From: Alentia gelatinosa
Taxonomy: Eukaryota > Annelida > Polychaeta > Phyllodocida > Polynoidae
Length of the DNA stretch: 64,000 nucleotides
Assembly: GCA_950022655.1 (NCBI GenBank)
Contig: OX465579.1
Span: 42,263,950 to 42,327,949 of the forward strand
Direction of reading: 5' to 3'
Under the pieces are notes generated by a model. It searched no databases, was not told the origin of the DNA, and saw only the letters and a list, made by a program, of their open reading frames with translations. Made by a program: the position numbers and the translations under genes. This document shows, one piece after another, positions 22,201-36,674 of this stretch. The number at the start of each line of letters is the position of its first letter. Position 1 is the stretch's first letter.

Positions 22201-25200
22201 ATTATGGGTTAAGTGGCTTTTGTCAACAGTCAGTCTGGTTGCTATGCAGCAACACATTTGCAAACCGTTCACGATGTACGGAATCAGCGTGATTCGTAGT
22301 TTCATTGTTTAAAAATGTGAATAAACAAGAGATTGGAGGTGTGCAGCTGTCTAAAGGTGATAGGTGATAAAACATGGTATCTGCAGCAGCGAGTGACTAT
22401 GTGCGGAGTCTATAAAGTATTTATTTGGTCCCTTGAATCGGCAACATTTCGATTAGCATAACAATTTTTAAACGTGGCTATATGGTGTTGCACTCGAGGG
22501 TCCCGGTGAGTCAAATTAATGTTTAAGGGGGTCACTGACATTCAGACCCAACGGGGCGTTGGTATGAAGTCGTTGGATCCAGTTAAACTCAAGTAGGTTA
22601 CGGAGGTACTCGGCCTATGTCGTGTCCGGGTGGGCATGGACAAAGTCGATGACATGGATGGATACATCATCCTCCCCTTGGTGTCCTTCGGAGGTGAAGT
22701 GTCTCGCTACTTCACTTATCTCTATTTTGGCACCTTTGATGTTGCAGAAGTGTTGAACAAATCGCCTCTTCAGTTCCATCTTTGTCTGCCCAACATACTG
22801 AATGCCACATCGGGTGCGCTCGATACAGTAGATGAGGTTAGAGCTGCAGCAGCTCGCATTGTATCAACTCATGTAGGTGCGTCCACTGGCAGTACATTTG
22901 ATTCTGCCACTGGTGTTGAGCTTAGGGCAATATCGACAACTCTTAGGCCTTAGACATTGACAACAACAAATATATATATATATGCGGTTCAACTATTCAA
23001 TTAGCATTAGAGCCTATTTGGATCTATATGGCACAAGTGATATACAGTACTAAAAGAATGGTCATCTTTTTCCTACCCTAAATTTGTGCATACGTGAAGC
23101 TTGAGACTCGATTTGGTGGCAAATGCTGTAATACCAGAGCTTGTAAAACCTTTTCTTCTTATTTTTCCAACAGATAAACTCTTTGAGGGGAAAGGTGTAT
23201 TTTTGACGTGCCTATTTCAATTGTAAACCTAGCAATTGATCACATTGATGTAATGAAACAGTGATTTACCAACAATTTGACTTCAGTCACATCAGGTTTC
23301 ATGATAATATACAGTTTAGTGATTCTATTCGTCTTTCATTTGTGAACATTTATGCTGTTATTTAGAAAGCAAAAATCACATCTAGCGATACAGCGATTTT
23401 GTCATATATGTAGTTAACCCTTTAAGGGCGATGGTGAAATTTGTACAAAATGTAGCTCTAATATAATATCTTTGATTCATAGTTAATAGAAATAAAAATA
23501 TTAAGGATAACGGATCATATTACGAGAAGAGTCTTCGAATGTTGAGTTCAAATGACAATGTCCACGTCCCCTAGAAGTATGTACAGATAGATGTAGCCAT
23601 CCCCATGCATGTAGTTCTGCCGCAGACGGCTCTCCTTCAAGGGTTAACGAGATAAAAGCCCTGCACCCACTGCACTCCCGATACACGCTGATTGGCCTTA
23701 TGATAGACTTCCCAATTCAAATAGAAAAATTGATTTCTTGGCCATAGTGTTAGGTATTTCTAATTGTAGTGTAATGAGAGGTCTATCGTGGTGGATGTGT
23801 GGCATTGGGTGCAGGGTTTTAGGGGACAAGCAAGGTCAACGTTGCATAGGTTTTGTAATTGTGAAATATTCTAGTTGGACTACAATGATTTCGTTTAGAT
23901 TTCGTCTGGTCAGAACCCAAGGACTGAGGATAAATATATGAATGTGTAAAACGTAATCGTGTAATATGTAAGCATCTCTATGTATTCATACGTCATCAAG
24001 TTGGATTTGTGGTGTTTCAGAATTGTACAAAGTATAGAATCAACAATGCTGTATGAGCATTTCTCAATGAATATGTTCAGGATATAAAAGCCATTGCAGG
24101 ATAGGTATCATTCGCCGGAAATCTACAGCCACCGGATAACGGAGAGGTCAGCAGTGGGGTTGCACTCAGCTCAGACAATCATGTGACGATAGCAGGCGCG
24201 ACGTGTGTAGGGGCGGCCAATGAGGCTCTGGCACGATCCCTGGTTTGAACAGGGTGGAATGGCATGGTGTGAGGCAATTGGACAACAGTAAAAAACAAAG
24301 AAGGGTGAAAAGAGAAAAAAAGGGGATACTGCTGAGAATGGAGAGACTTAGAACCGCAAACTGAGAGACTGAAAAGAGAGACTTGTAGAGGACAAGAGAC
24401 CATGCACCAGTGGTCCAGAGGGCAGCTGAGATTCCTGTAGCAATGTATCAGCAGGACAAGAACAAGGTGACGCTGTCCACGCAGGAGGACAGCAGTGACT
24501 AATTGGCTGTAGCCACTTTTCTTCTTCACCTCCAGCAGTGGTAGATTTACTGCTATATCAAAGGCCAATCCTTCTCATACCATGTCTATGTTGTGTGGGA
24601 AGTAAAAGAACTCTGACCTCGGTGAATGTGTAGGGGTGGGATTTCTACCCAAATTCATCGATTCAATCAAACCCAAAGTAAGTATGATAGAACATATTGG
24701 ATGTTAAACTACCGAAACAAACAAAACTGCAATCGGCTCCCTCATTTCATGCCTCGTTAAACTGCAGTCCTGTAAGTACCACCCTCAGTTCACCCTGAGA
24801 ACACCACGTGTACCCCTGATTGCTGTTAATATTTTAGCGCTTTTGCACGGAGTGATTGTATCATTTAATCGTGTCATCGGTCCATCAGCTGATTTAACAT
24901 GACTCCTAGGGGTTATTCGGGATTTGAATCCCTAAATAAATCTCATGTTTAGCATTGCTCCCAAACTTTATCAAAAGTCGTGTTATTTCAATGATAACGT
25001 AGTTGTCGACTTGAGGTATAGTGAAGCTCCGGGAGAAAGCTCTCGTAGATATTTTAACATAATATTGGGGCGTTCCACGTAGTACTCTCCCACGCAACCC
25101 GATGATTGCTCTTGCCACTCCCCTCCTCCGCCGTTTTGTTCCTTCCTGCTCCTAAGGAGAAGTTTGTTGCTGGTTGAATCTGCTGCCAGATGGAACTGGG

Positions 25201-28200
25201 AACTAAGAATGCAGAGCCCGGGAGTATTGCCAATTAATTGTGATTCTACGCTGTTGACTTTCACTTTTAGGAAGAGAAACGTCAATTTAGGTATAGTATA
25301 TATCGCTAATTTACTTAGTAATTTACCAAATCGTGTTTCATATGCCGATCCTAGATGTGAGAGTTCATGCTTCACCCGGCAGTAGTAACATTTAAGCTAT
25401 CTAATAATAGGCAACGAATGAGTTTTATGCGTCTGAAATCAGGGTTAAGTGAGGTCAGTTGGCAATACCACTGCGGTGGCACCAAGCTCTAAATAGCCTA
25501 CATGGTGTGTGGTAGGTAGTGCCAATCAGCATACCTTTCGTGTAACCACGGCCCTGTGTTTTTGTTGTTGTCTGCCAAATAGATGCCTGAGCTTTATCAC
25601 CAGGATGAAACCGTAAATGACTATGATGAAGTAATTTACATTTACCTATAATTCCATAGATACCAGTAGATGAAAAATACAAATAAAGTGATTCTGAAAT
25701 AAGCGACTGTTGAAAAGGGGTTTATGTTCTCAAATAAGTTACTCATATCCGAAAATTGTCCAAATGTCCAAATCTTAGTACCGACTTTACCGGGAAGTGA
25801 GTAATTGGTCTATATAGACACGGTCAAATTTTTTTTTCCCTCTAGATTTTATTTCCTCTTTTCATAATCACGACTGATATCCCGTTATATCATACTCAGC
25901 CCCATCTTATGGTGGGTGATGGTTTCCCCATCCTATTGGCACAAAACTACTGCTTCGTGTATTGAAAGATGACTTGAATCCCTGATAAAAAAAAAGATCA
26001 TTTAGCCCAAAGAGTGCTGAGAAGTGTTCAATGAACAACGCAATACTATCATATGTTTTTAACGAAAACAAGACGAGAAAGTTGCATCAAAGTTACACAG
26101 GCTTCGATCTTTCATTTAGTTTGGCTTCAGCTACTATGTCATACCTTCCATCCCATTTACCGCTTCCCATCCATTTACTTCTCCCCTTGCACCCCATCTT
26201 TGCCGATAATGGTGTCAGAGGACGGTTACATATCGTGAAGTACATGTCCTGATTTGATCTATTAGTTTAATGTATATTCAGAATAAGTCTTGAGCAAGTC
26301 TATGGCATGATGTACAAGTAGTTAGACCATAGAGGTAGATCCCGGTTGATCACCCCGTGGGGCGTCGCCGCTGAGCCGTATGGTGCAAACAATGGTGTGG
26401 GCCCCCCTGTGGTCAGTGACTTGGGTATCCAAGTCGCCAGCGGGCACCTACTGAGAAGTTAGCCGAGAAATCAGACGCCTCGGAATGGAGATCGGTTCCT
26501 AAATAAGCCCGAAAGAAACTCCTGTGGAAAGTAATGATATCAGCTCTTGCCAAATTATTCCTACTGCTAAAAATGGAGGCGATTTGAAGGTAATCGCATC
26601 AATATCCATGAAAGTACGATAATCTGCGACGCTTATTATGGTTAGGATTAAACAGTTACTGCCAGAGAGGGGTGGAATTCCGATTCGAGGGGTGGGGGGA
26701 ATTCTTGAGATTGATTTTTGAATCTACTTCCTAGGGTATGTCTTGGTCCTGAAACAAAACGCTTGACGCCTGACAGCGGGACTATTGCCCGGACTCTAAA
26801 AATGGCAGCTTTCCATTTTTTGACATGGAAATCCACTTTTCATTTTTCAAATATCCTTGGTTTCCCCTTGTACGAAACAAAGATAAAATCAATTGAGCCT
26901 CATTCAAGCCCAAAACAGTGCTTTGAATCCCCCATAAACCCTCAGCCCCATGCCATGGCGAACACTTATGTGTTTCCCACGTTTTCGTCTTTTTTCAAAC
27001 CCCAGCTGGCTTGTCTACGACTCTGGGTCACCTTCAAAGAAGCAGATGAATAGAAACGTTTCAGAGAGGAGAAATAAATAAAAAAACCTTCAACAAACTT
27101 TGGTTTAGTCTGAAAGATGTATCAGTTACACTATGATGTATAGTTAGGAATAACCATGAAACAGACTACAGATATCAATGGAGGGTACCAACTGCATGCA
27201 CTGCTAGTTTCAGTCAGTCTTTGGAAAAGCGTCTGATGATGTAGCCATACAAAGGTGGTCATGTTGTCTAGAATTTTATAGAAAAACAACATCGGTATCT
27301 GTATACCTTAGATTTACCTAACTATTGTTGATTTTGGTCAACGCACTATGGACCATGGACATTGTTTTATAAGTCAATGTGTGAATACCATGTGACCGTA
27401 TGTGATTAATCCCTTAGAATCAATTATTGATCCTAGTCTGGAACGTCAAATCTATATATGTATATATATAGTCCTTCGGTGTTTGTGCAGCGTTTGTATG
27501 CAAAACTGTCCAAATGTTATGTTACTCTAAGATTAAAATATTAAAAGATTTTAGTGTTCATATGTATTATATAAGTAATTGAGAAATATGAATTTTATTG
27601 TATAATAGTATTGAATGGGCAACACTCATTGAGGTTATTACTTTACTAATCTAAATACAACTACTTTTCTTTTTCTTTGTTGACCTTTGTTAATATGTAT
27701 GAATAAATGTCCTTCACAATGCAACTACCGCAATATCACTTCAAGCACATGATCGTCAGCGGTCCTATGCACTGCCCTTAGTGTTAGTGTAGCATACCTC
27801 AATTTCCAAACGTTTATAAGTACAGCCTTTCCCATCTAGGCCTATACCTCTCTTATTCCCTTCTGGAATGTCTAGACATAAAGGTGCACTCTCTCCTTGG
27901 AGCCGCTCGATAACAGGAATAGAATACCTCGGCAGCGTAGTATAAAGAGGTCCATTCTATACCCTTGTTACAATACTGCTGATCATTCTAATTGTAATCA
28001 ATAACGGTGACACCATCCATCTGTAACACATCTATTAAAACTCTATAAATATTTCAAAGGTAAACAAATGTGTTGATTTAGAAAAGAGATCAAGTGACTT
28101 CTCCTACTTTAAGATTCTACTAGGTAGTATTACTCATAATAGTGTTACTTTAAATTGGTCTGATCGGGGAAACATATAAACTGTCCATGACAACATTGAT

Positions 28201-31200
28201 TTGTAACATACTACACGTTCAGCAAGCTAACTGAAGCTCCGACCGTCCATTGGTTGAGTAGAAGTTATAGTGACCCCTGAGTCGAACTCCTTGTTAAAGC
28301 TCTCACACGGCCGCCAGCATAGGCACACAAAGGCTTAGGTCGGCCATTCATAATGGCTACTGGCCCAGTTCCCAACAACCGTACTGCATTCGAGAAACAC
28401 ACAAACTCACGTCTTGTAATACCCGAGTAGATAGATATACATGACACTGCATTCGAGTGGCCAGTCGCTCTTAAGGTGTAATACACAAAGAGATACATGT
28501 AACTACTGTACCTCTAAGAGTTACATGGTAAATAGAATCGGGATTGCAATAATCTCAAAAGAGGTACTAGTAAAGTACAAGAAGAGGCATTACTCACCAT
28601 TAGAGTAGACACAATGTCGTTTAATGCGGATATAGTGTCATATGATATAAGACCCTAGTTCACACAATGAGCAATAGAGATTCATTCGTTCATATAATAT
28701 TTTAGACTGTACAATCTCTGATGTTGTGTGGTGTACCGAGGATGTGCTGTCTACAGAGATGGCATTTTCCTATTTACCAAGAAAGTCCTTGTTTTCAGTT
28801 TCATTTGATAAATTTTTTATTCTTGTGTAACACAAATTGAATAAATTGGGCCTCATTTACACACACACAAAATGGTGCAAACCTCCATACACCCCAGCCC
28901 CATTGCATTGCCATATTGGTGTGTACTCCATGTTTCCCAGTCTATCTGAGGCAGTATATTCCGCATGAAAAATGTTTCCTCTTTATTTCATGACCCCCAA
29001 CTGACATTACTGTGTCTAATAGTCTGAACTCAGCCTCTGCCCAATTCTACGATAAACAGTAGACGACCAGTTCAATCAGGCGGTCAGCTCGTAATTACGA
29101 CCACCTTGGAACCTTTTCTCCTTCTTCGGGTTTGAAATATAGCTTATTAAAATCAACAAGACAGTAACACGAAGACAGTATATGCGGTCGGTTTCTTTGA
29201 TATAAACATGATCAATATCATTATCAATGCCACATGTCATGTACCACTTACCAATCATCCCGTGGCTAGATAAGTAATCTAATTGTAATCCTCAATGACT
29301 ACAAAATCTGAGATCAGCAGACTGCCTGTTAAATGTAATCACCTGTGGTGTGAAAGAAACACATCATCTGCATCCTTGTTCAAACCTGGGACACCAGATA
29401 GCTATATGACATGGACACTGACCTTCAACATAGTCAAGGCAGGCGCAGTTTTTTCCATGCTATGTAATAACTCTCGCTCCCTCCAGCGGAGCAAAGCTCC
29501 AGCCCCATGAGGAAAATATTAGCACGCGACTAACCTACACACTGTGCAAGCTGCAGGATCACGTCAACGTTAAATGTTTATAGTGAAAAGAAAAGCACTG
29601 GGTATAGAGCAAGCCACTAAACAGCTACACAATAGTTCTATCACACAAAACGCTGAGGCTGGAATAGGCTGTCTAGCTCAGGTGTGGCTCACCCTGCAAT
29701 AATATTGTCGAAGAAACCTTAAAAAACGGCCCAAACAAAGTAATCAAATATTTTCATTTTTGGTCGTTATTACGACTTTTAGTTGTGAAACACTGAACAT
29801 GTTAACTGTGTATATAAAATCAACAATCTTGTTATTGGTAGTCAGTGGAGATATGCTGTTTAGTTTATAGTTTAGTATATGTCGATATCCATGGCTAGTC
29901 AAATGCCATATGCATAAAACCTCTAGCGAAAGCAATCCAAATACATATTGATCATTCTGGAGACCTTGAAATTTCGACTTTGAGCACTTTTAGAATCAGC
30001 GTACTCAAGAAAACTAAACAAAGATTTTGCTAGGACAGGATATTCTTGCTTTGCATATCTTAAAACTATACGCAATAGTTTTATAGCCATTTAAAATGAT
30101 ATATATATATACATATATCTATCTCAGTCAGGGTACGAACGACTATATTCCAATGGTTTACAGATATAGACGTGCACATGAAGCTCCTTGGAACTGAACA
30201 GAACTAATATCACGTAGAAGTGTGTGTTTTGGGTATTGTGGTAATAAATATGCTCAACCGGAAAAGAAAATGGCAACTATTCCTTCGCAATAGCCATCTT
30301 AAACTGATTACTAGTTGATACATCAAAAATACCTTGGTGTCTAAAATCAATACCATATTCTGTTTGTATATGTTTCTAGTCGGCTCAGAATAAAAACCAT
30401 TATGTCACTAGCACCACAAGACACGAACTACGTCCACAGAATAATGAGATATCTGATTACGTTTACTCATTTCCTAAACAGCAATGTGGGTGTTTTTAAT
30501 TAGCTTGGTAAGGAAATTCATTGGCCAGATCCGGTATAATCCTCGCTGTTACATGCATTAAAATCGCTCACAGCAACCTGACCTCTTCGTCTGCGTCATT
30601 CTGCGCAGTCTCACTGCTCTACTTTTGGAATTGCAAAGAGTACCACCTTTATTGTTTGTTAACACCCACCATCGATAAGAACATGAACTGGGATACCGGT
30701 CTAAAACGCCCAGTGAATTGAGGGAAAATAATGATAATAAACCCGATGCGATTTATTACGGGCAACAACGTTATTCTCGCGACGTCCAGGTAGAATTCAC
30801 TAATAGGGTTACCAGTTGATAAAGCACTATTATATTTTCTGATGCTATTGGTAAATGATATCTATATAATGTAAAAATCAGCTACGTAGGTGACTCATAA
30901 ATAAGATAAGATTCCGAAATGGTAAAATATATTTAATACCCGCACAAATTAATGATAACATAAAACTAACGACAACCTCCAAGTATTTATAGATTAACTT
31001 CTTTTTCCTTTCCAGATACGACCGAAACAGGAGTTCCAGCTGAAAGTGAAAAACTTTTTGCCTCCATTGGTAAGATCATATATTTTATAATTATGAAGTG
31101 GCATGTCTCTTATCAGTGATTTGACATATATACTACCTATTCATCAAAGAGTTGTTGTTTTTTTTGTTTGTTTTTTTGTCACACTGTCAACAACACGCCG

Positions 31201-34200
31201 TCGCCATACAATTGGTTCGGTTGTTAAGGTCGCCAAGGTAGCGAGTGGTCTGACTATAAATACCCGAGAGCAGACGATCTGCTCCCATTCACCCGCGGTA
31301 GTCGAGCTGTACACTTCGCCACGTATTTCGTAATTTCCTATTCATCAAAGAGAAAGAATATGTAATAACATATGTGCGAGTTATTGTATAAGATACAATA
31401 TCATGATGGAAGAAATCCGTGAGACATGCGTTACATATGGAACAGATTAGACGTTGAAATGCCCAAACAAACAATGTCGCCCTTTAGAATTGCTGTTTAT
31501 TCTATTGAAACTGATCAAATTGTCACTACCAAATTTTTACTAATCAAGGGTAATTTGTGATCATGTGATATTGCATCTCATGAAAAGAAAATTCCCCAAG
31601 AAATGATCATTATTCAATTTTCGTTTCAACGTGAAAAGATTTTCTCGTGACATTGCATCTCATCTTCCAGGCTTACGTTCCGGAAGTATTCCTCCTGGAG
31701 GCTAGTCCAGAGTACCTCTCCTCATACCCCTCCAGTGGCGTCCCTAGCGGCCGCAACTCGCGCCTAGACACAGGACCCAGCGAATTTAACCCTCACAAGC
31801 CCATGCCCCCGATCCGCCATTCTAATGCTGGTTCTGTACAAAATGGTCATGACAGCTCATACAGCACAGCGGGAACACAGACAGGTACGTAGTGTTAAAC
31901 ACACAGAAACACTTTGCGTGCAGTCAAATTTATCAAACAGCAATATTTCTGTTTCTATGGAATTCATTCTTATTTCGATTCCTAATAGACCTTGCTTCGA
32001 AAGTTCAACATGATTTATTTCGAAAGATTTCCGTGATCTGTATAAAATTGCTTCTGCATATATTAATACCCAAACAAATAAGTTACCATCTTTTCTATTG
32101 TCGGCTATATTTTAGTCGAGTGAAATAATAAACCTCAGTTGAAATGATAAAAACTACTTCTGTCGTGGTTTGTGTAATTTCACTAATGTTTAGCTCGAGT
32201 TTGTTTTTAAGTTGAAGGACATCTAGAGCACTTCAGGATCCCAACCTGGTTATTCTTATTATCAAGGACATTGTGTAAATAAAAGCAGCAATAGCAATCA
32301 GAACTTATGCTTATGTATCATAGTGCAGCAATGTATATTAATGGCTCTAACATATTGGTTTATGATTTGAGATTGATATTCAGATTGAAATCAGTTTCAA
32401 CACAACAAAGCAAATATATGAAATCAGTTTCAACACAACAAAGCAAATATAATTGTAGATACATGAACCTGTAAATATAATCTGTATATCATAATTCAAT
32501 ATACAACATTAACTGATGGAATAGTTATTTATTACGAGGTATAAGCTTTCTCAAGAGACATTTTTTGTTTCTTATAAATGTATAAATATTTATCTGAGGT
32601 ACGTATCCGTTTTGCGGTAGCTGAAATAGATTTAAAAAAACCCGGCTCTTTATTGTTTCAATTATCCTATATTACCCTTTCATTTTGAGTCACCATATAG
32701 GATGGCATTCCTATCTAGCAAAATTCGGTAAACATGAATATTATCTCTTAAGCTTAACGCCTTGTTTTATGTAATTCCAGTCTACTAACCAGGCTTAATC
32801 TGCAGAATCAAATTATTACGTCTGATCTAGTTGATTTTATTTAAGTGAACTTCTGAGATTTGATAAGTTTTTTGTTTTTCTTTGATAAGTTGATAAGCAT
32901 GATCCACATGATCAACGAGTGATGTAATCCACAGAATATATTCAGCTGCTAACATAAAATGTTTGACAATCATACTCATCCAAATATGTTGGATTTAGTC
33001 ATGAATACATTGCTGCAACACATAAGCCATTGAATCTCCCTTAAATTAGTATCCTATTTTAAGTAGTATGTAACTACATGATGTTGGATGCAATTAAGTT
33101 ATTATTGTAAATATTCAGAATTTCGTGGAAAGAAAATGCTTAAAAAGCCGACTTGCTTGATTAACAGTATTAACCTCGTTGGATTTAACAAAATTGGTGG
33201 GGTCAAATTCATAGGCTACTGATTTGAAAGTTCATCATCTGTAGACAGTTAGTAATATGAAGTCTGAGTAAAACCGCGCATTGAATTTCATTTTGAAATT
33301 ATTCAAGATAAGTATACATTAAATCGTATTGCTCGGGTGTGCATTTCCAACGGGCTGTATATAGCACAGTGAGTTTTATTCTACCCTAAAAGTGTAATGT
33401 TGTAGCATGGTTGTAGTGACAGAATAAATGTCTTCTCTGAATATATATTGCTGTCCGTCCTATATGAACGACACGAGTGGACGGAGTTTGGCTTTCTTTT
33501 TATTTTCTTTATTCAATCAGAAACATATAGGTGATGTATTACATTCGCCTATTGGCGTTCTTCCACATAAAATGGCATAACCATGAAGAATATATAATGA
33601 TTAAGAACACTGGAGAATCATATGTAAGGTGTCTTTATACATCTATAGGGTAGAATAAATGAACCAGCTGTTGAAGGACATATCCATTATACCACTAACC
33701 CTTCAGTGTAGGTCAATCACTAAGGTATATCTATTTTGATGCCATGGATTGTCTAATGTGATTGGTCAACTGGAGAAGGTAGAAGGGATAAGTCCTTCGT
33801 CAAGCATTTGTGTATGCACTAACCTTTGCAATGTAATCCATGTTCTCTATTTGTAGTCCCGATTGACCTTGTATTAACCTTCCTCACCTCGCCAAGCAAA
33901 CGTTGATGAGACTTCACCCTCCTGGAAGCATGCACAAAGAGCGTTACCCATCCATGCACACCTGAATCTTGCACTTCCTGAATAACCTACACTCAAATGA
34001 GAATAATTCATGTAATCAAGTCCACACTGTACTCACCAACCCCATAGGCCAACTCTGTACATAGAGACAGAAAAGGTCGTTTTCTATTCACAGTCACTAC
34101 ACACTTATACTAACTATGAATAATTTAAGCAATGCTTGGCTTTGCGAATTAATCTTCGAATTTTCAAGTTATTATCTAACAAATTATTCCCTTTGCATTC

Positions 34201-36625
34201 TATCCTGATTTTTTACTAAATGTGCTATTCAAAAAGTATAACAACATGCTGGGCAAAGGTGTCCTGATTTCCATTTTTCTAATTTTTTTTCATTTTCTTC
34301 ATGATTATCTTACATTGGAATCTTCTTAGACCAGGTTTCATAGAACAGCATACAATATTAGACTTTAGTATTCTACATACTACAAAAAAGCCATGGTACA
34401 TCTTTTAATTTTGAAGGCCTTCCACCTTAGGAAAAGTTTTGCTAATTCAACCTCCCTTTTTAAGAACCCTTTACTTTTGGGTTTTGGGTATCAGCTTCTT
34501 TTAATCTGCACTGGTGTGATTTTTAGATGAACAAACTATTGCTCTGCCAATTTTCCTATGAATGATTTTCTTACCTCAGTCCTTTGACTTTTTCCACCTG
34601 ACAGGCTATTCCAACAGATCTACTCCACCTCTTACCCATAATGATTCCAACGTATCCACAAACTATAGAAAGGGCCCCCCGGATAGTGTTCAAAACACAG
34701 GTGGTGAGATTAGTAGGGGTAACACTCAGGCATGGGCCGAAACAAATAACATTCCTAGAGGAGGCCGGAGGGTAAATGACCGACATTTTAGTCAGCTGAC
34801 CCCAGTCGCTGGGAGTGAACCACCAGGTCATCAAAGCGCCCGTGAAACACCCAATGATTATTCCATAGGGAAAGGGAGTTTTCAAACCACCAAAATTCAA
34901 ATCCCTCCCCCAGGTATTCAGGTCACCGCACCCTCAGTTACCCATTCTCGCAATTCAACCCGAGAAGTAGAATCTTATGTGGGCAGAAATCCCAATAACA
35001 CAGCCACCTGGGCTGATAGGAGTCATTCTCCAAGCCGAGGCATTGAAGTCCAGACTGATAATGTACATTCAGACATAGTATTAAAATCCTACCGGTCTGA
35101 AGCCCCTGACTCCGTTCGCACCTCTCGTGATACCTTTCGCCACCCCTCTCGTGACCCGTCACATGACCCGTCACGTGAACTCACACGTGATCCACCACGC
35201 GACTCGTCATATGATCCGTCACGTGAACGCACTCGTGATCCGCAACGTGACCAGTCATATGACCCGTCACTTGAGCGCACGCGTGATCCGCAACGTGACC
35301 AGTCATATGACCCGTCACGTGAACGCATGCGTGGTCAGCAACGTGACCAGTCGTATGACCCGTCACGTGAACGCATGCGTGATCCGCAACGTGACCAGTC
35401 ATATGACCCGTCACGTGAACGCATGCGTGATCCGCAACGTGACCAGTCGTATGACCCGTCACGTGAACGCACCCGTGATCCGCAACGTGACCAGTCATAT
35501 GACACGTCACGTGAACGCACGCGTGATCCGCAACGTGACCAGTCATATAACCGCTCACGTGAACCATCGCGTAACCCGTCACGAGAACCCTCACGAGAAC
35601 GTATGGTACAAGGCCAGGATTTATCAAATAACACTTCACAGAGCCAACGTGACCAGCAGAATTACAGCTTTGCCCCTACACATGATCCTAATGCAGGTAA
35701 CAGTACTATTGACCCGAGATATGGTTCATACCGGCCTCCACAGAAGGATGGAGCAGGCACTAATGAAGGTGGCTCCACTTTCCAGGGTAATTCTCCCCAC
35801 AGAGGTAATCCAGTCACAGGTCAGGTTAACAATTCTGGTGCTTCTGGTCCAACGACAGGTTACCACGATGACAGGCCCTACCCTCAGTATCAGCAACATT
35901 CCTCCAGGGGACCCCAGTCCACACACCCCTACAACGCACAGCCCGCAACACACGTAACCACAAGCCACAGCCAAAACCACCCCAACACCTCGCACGATCA
36001 GCCCAACTATCACAGCAATGCCCACAACAATGATCACAGCAATGTCCATGACAATGGCCACGGCAATGTCCACAGCAATGGTCACGACACTGGCCACAGC
36101 AATGTCCATGGCAATGTTCACAGCAATGGTCACAGCAATATTCACAGCAATGGTCACGGCAATGCCCACAACAATGGTCACAGCAATGTCCACAGCAATG
36201 GCCATTACCGAGCAGATAGTCAGCCTGGTTCTCATCCTGGCCCTGCCCAGAGGGAGCCTCATCAACGTGAGCTTGACGACGAGAGGAATCGACAGGGATA
36301 TGAGCCACCACTGAGTGCGTCTCCACCCAACTCAGCCGGCCAGAATCGTGTTGCAGGCAGGAAGACCGGAGAAGCCAGCGACCAGAACAAATACAACAAC
36401 ACCAGCGATGACTCGGGCATCTCCGAAATGGATGAGGCTGACCGACGGCGAGCGGAGGAACGGTTACGGTAAGTTTTATCTTTGTATTCATAGGTATATG
36501 TAATTGTTGTGGAGGTAGTGTGCTTCAAGGAGGTGTACCTGTACTGATAATTCACTGATGGCCCCATTCTCTAACATCTCATACGGGAATACTAAAAAAA
36601 AGAAAACGTTTGTGTTTGGGAGAAG

Positions 36626-36674
<49 letters not shown>

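Larger units (their letters stand above)
17239..31015 (+). other. SPATA1 intron (13.8 kb) loaded with transposon fragments
   Basis: The largest intron, gtaagt to tttccag. It contains, in order, a 997-bp inverted-repeat element, a polyadenylated retrocopy, SINE-like copies at 21511 and 24532, a Penelope fragment and two hAT-like MITEs, all listed separately. No additional host exon is supported. Short ORFs such as those near 19425-19908 and 21943-22305 on the minus strand have no recognisable domain. Confidence 0.6.

Noticed and set aside
21943..22305. 120-codon minus ORF next to the Penelope fragment
   Set aside because: No recognisable domain. It may be Penelope 3' sequence, but nothing in it shows that.
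22630..22953. 107-codon + strand ORF
   Set aside because: It is the shadow of the minus-strand Penelope GIY-YIG sequence, which shows family motifs in order.
24179..24568. 129-codon minus ORF
   Set aside because: Low-complexity composition, no domain, and it overlaps a SINE-like copy; most likely chance.
35089..36567. Antisense and alternate-frame ORFs over the SPATA1 repeat exon
   Set aside because: These are frame shadows of the 48-bp and His/Asn repeats. The + frame is the one that splices in phase with conserved exons.
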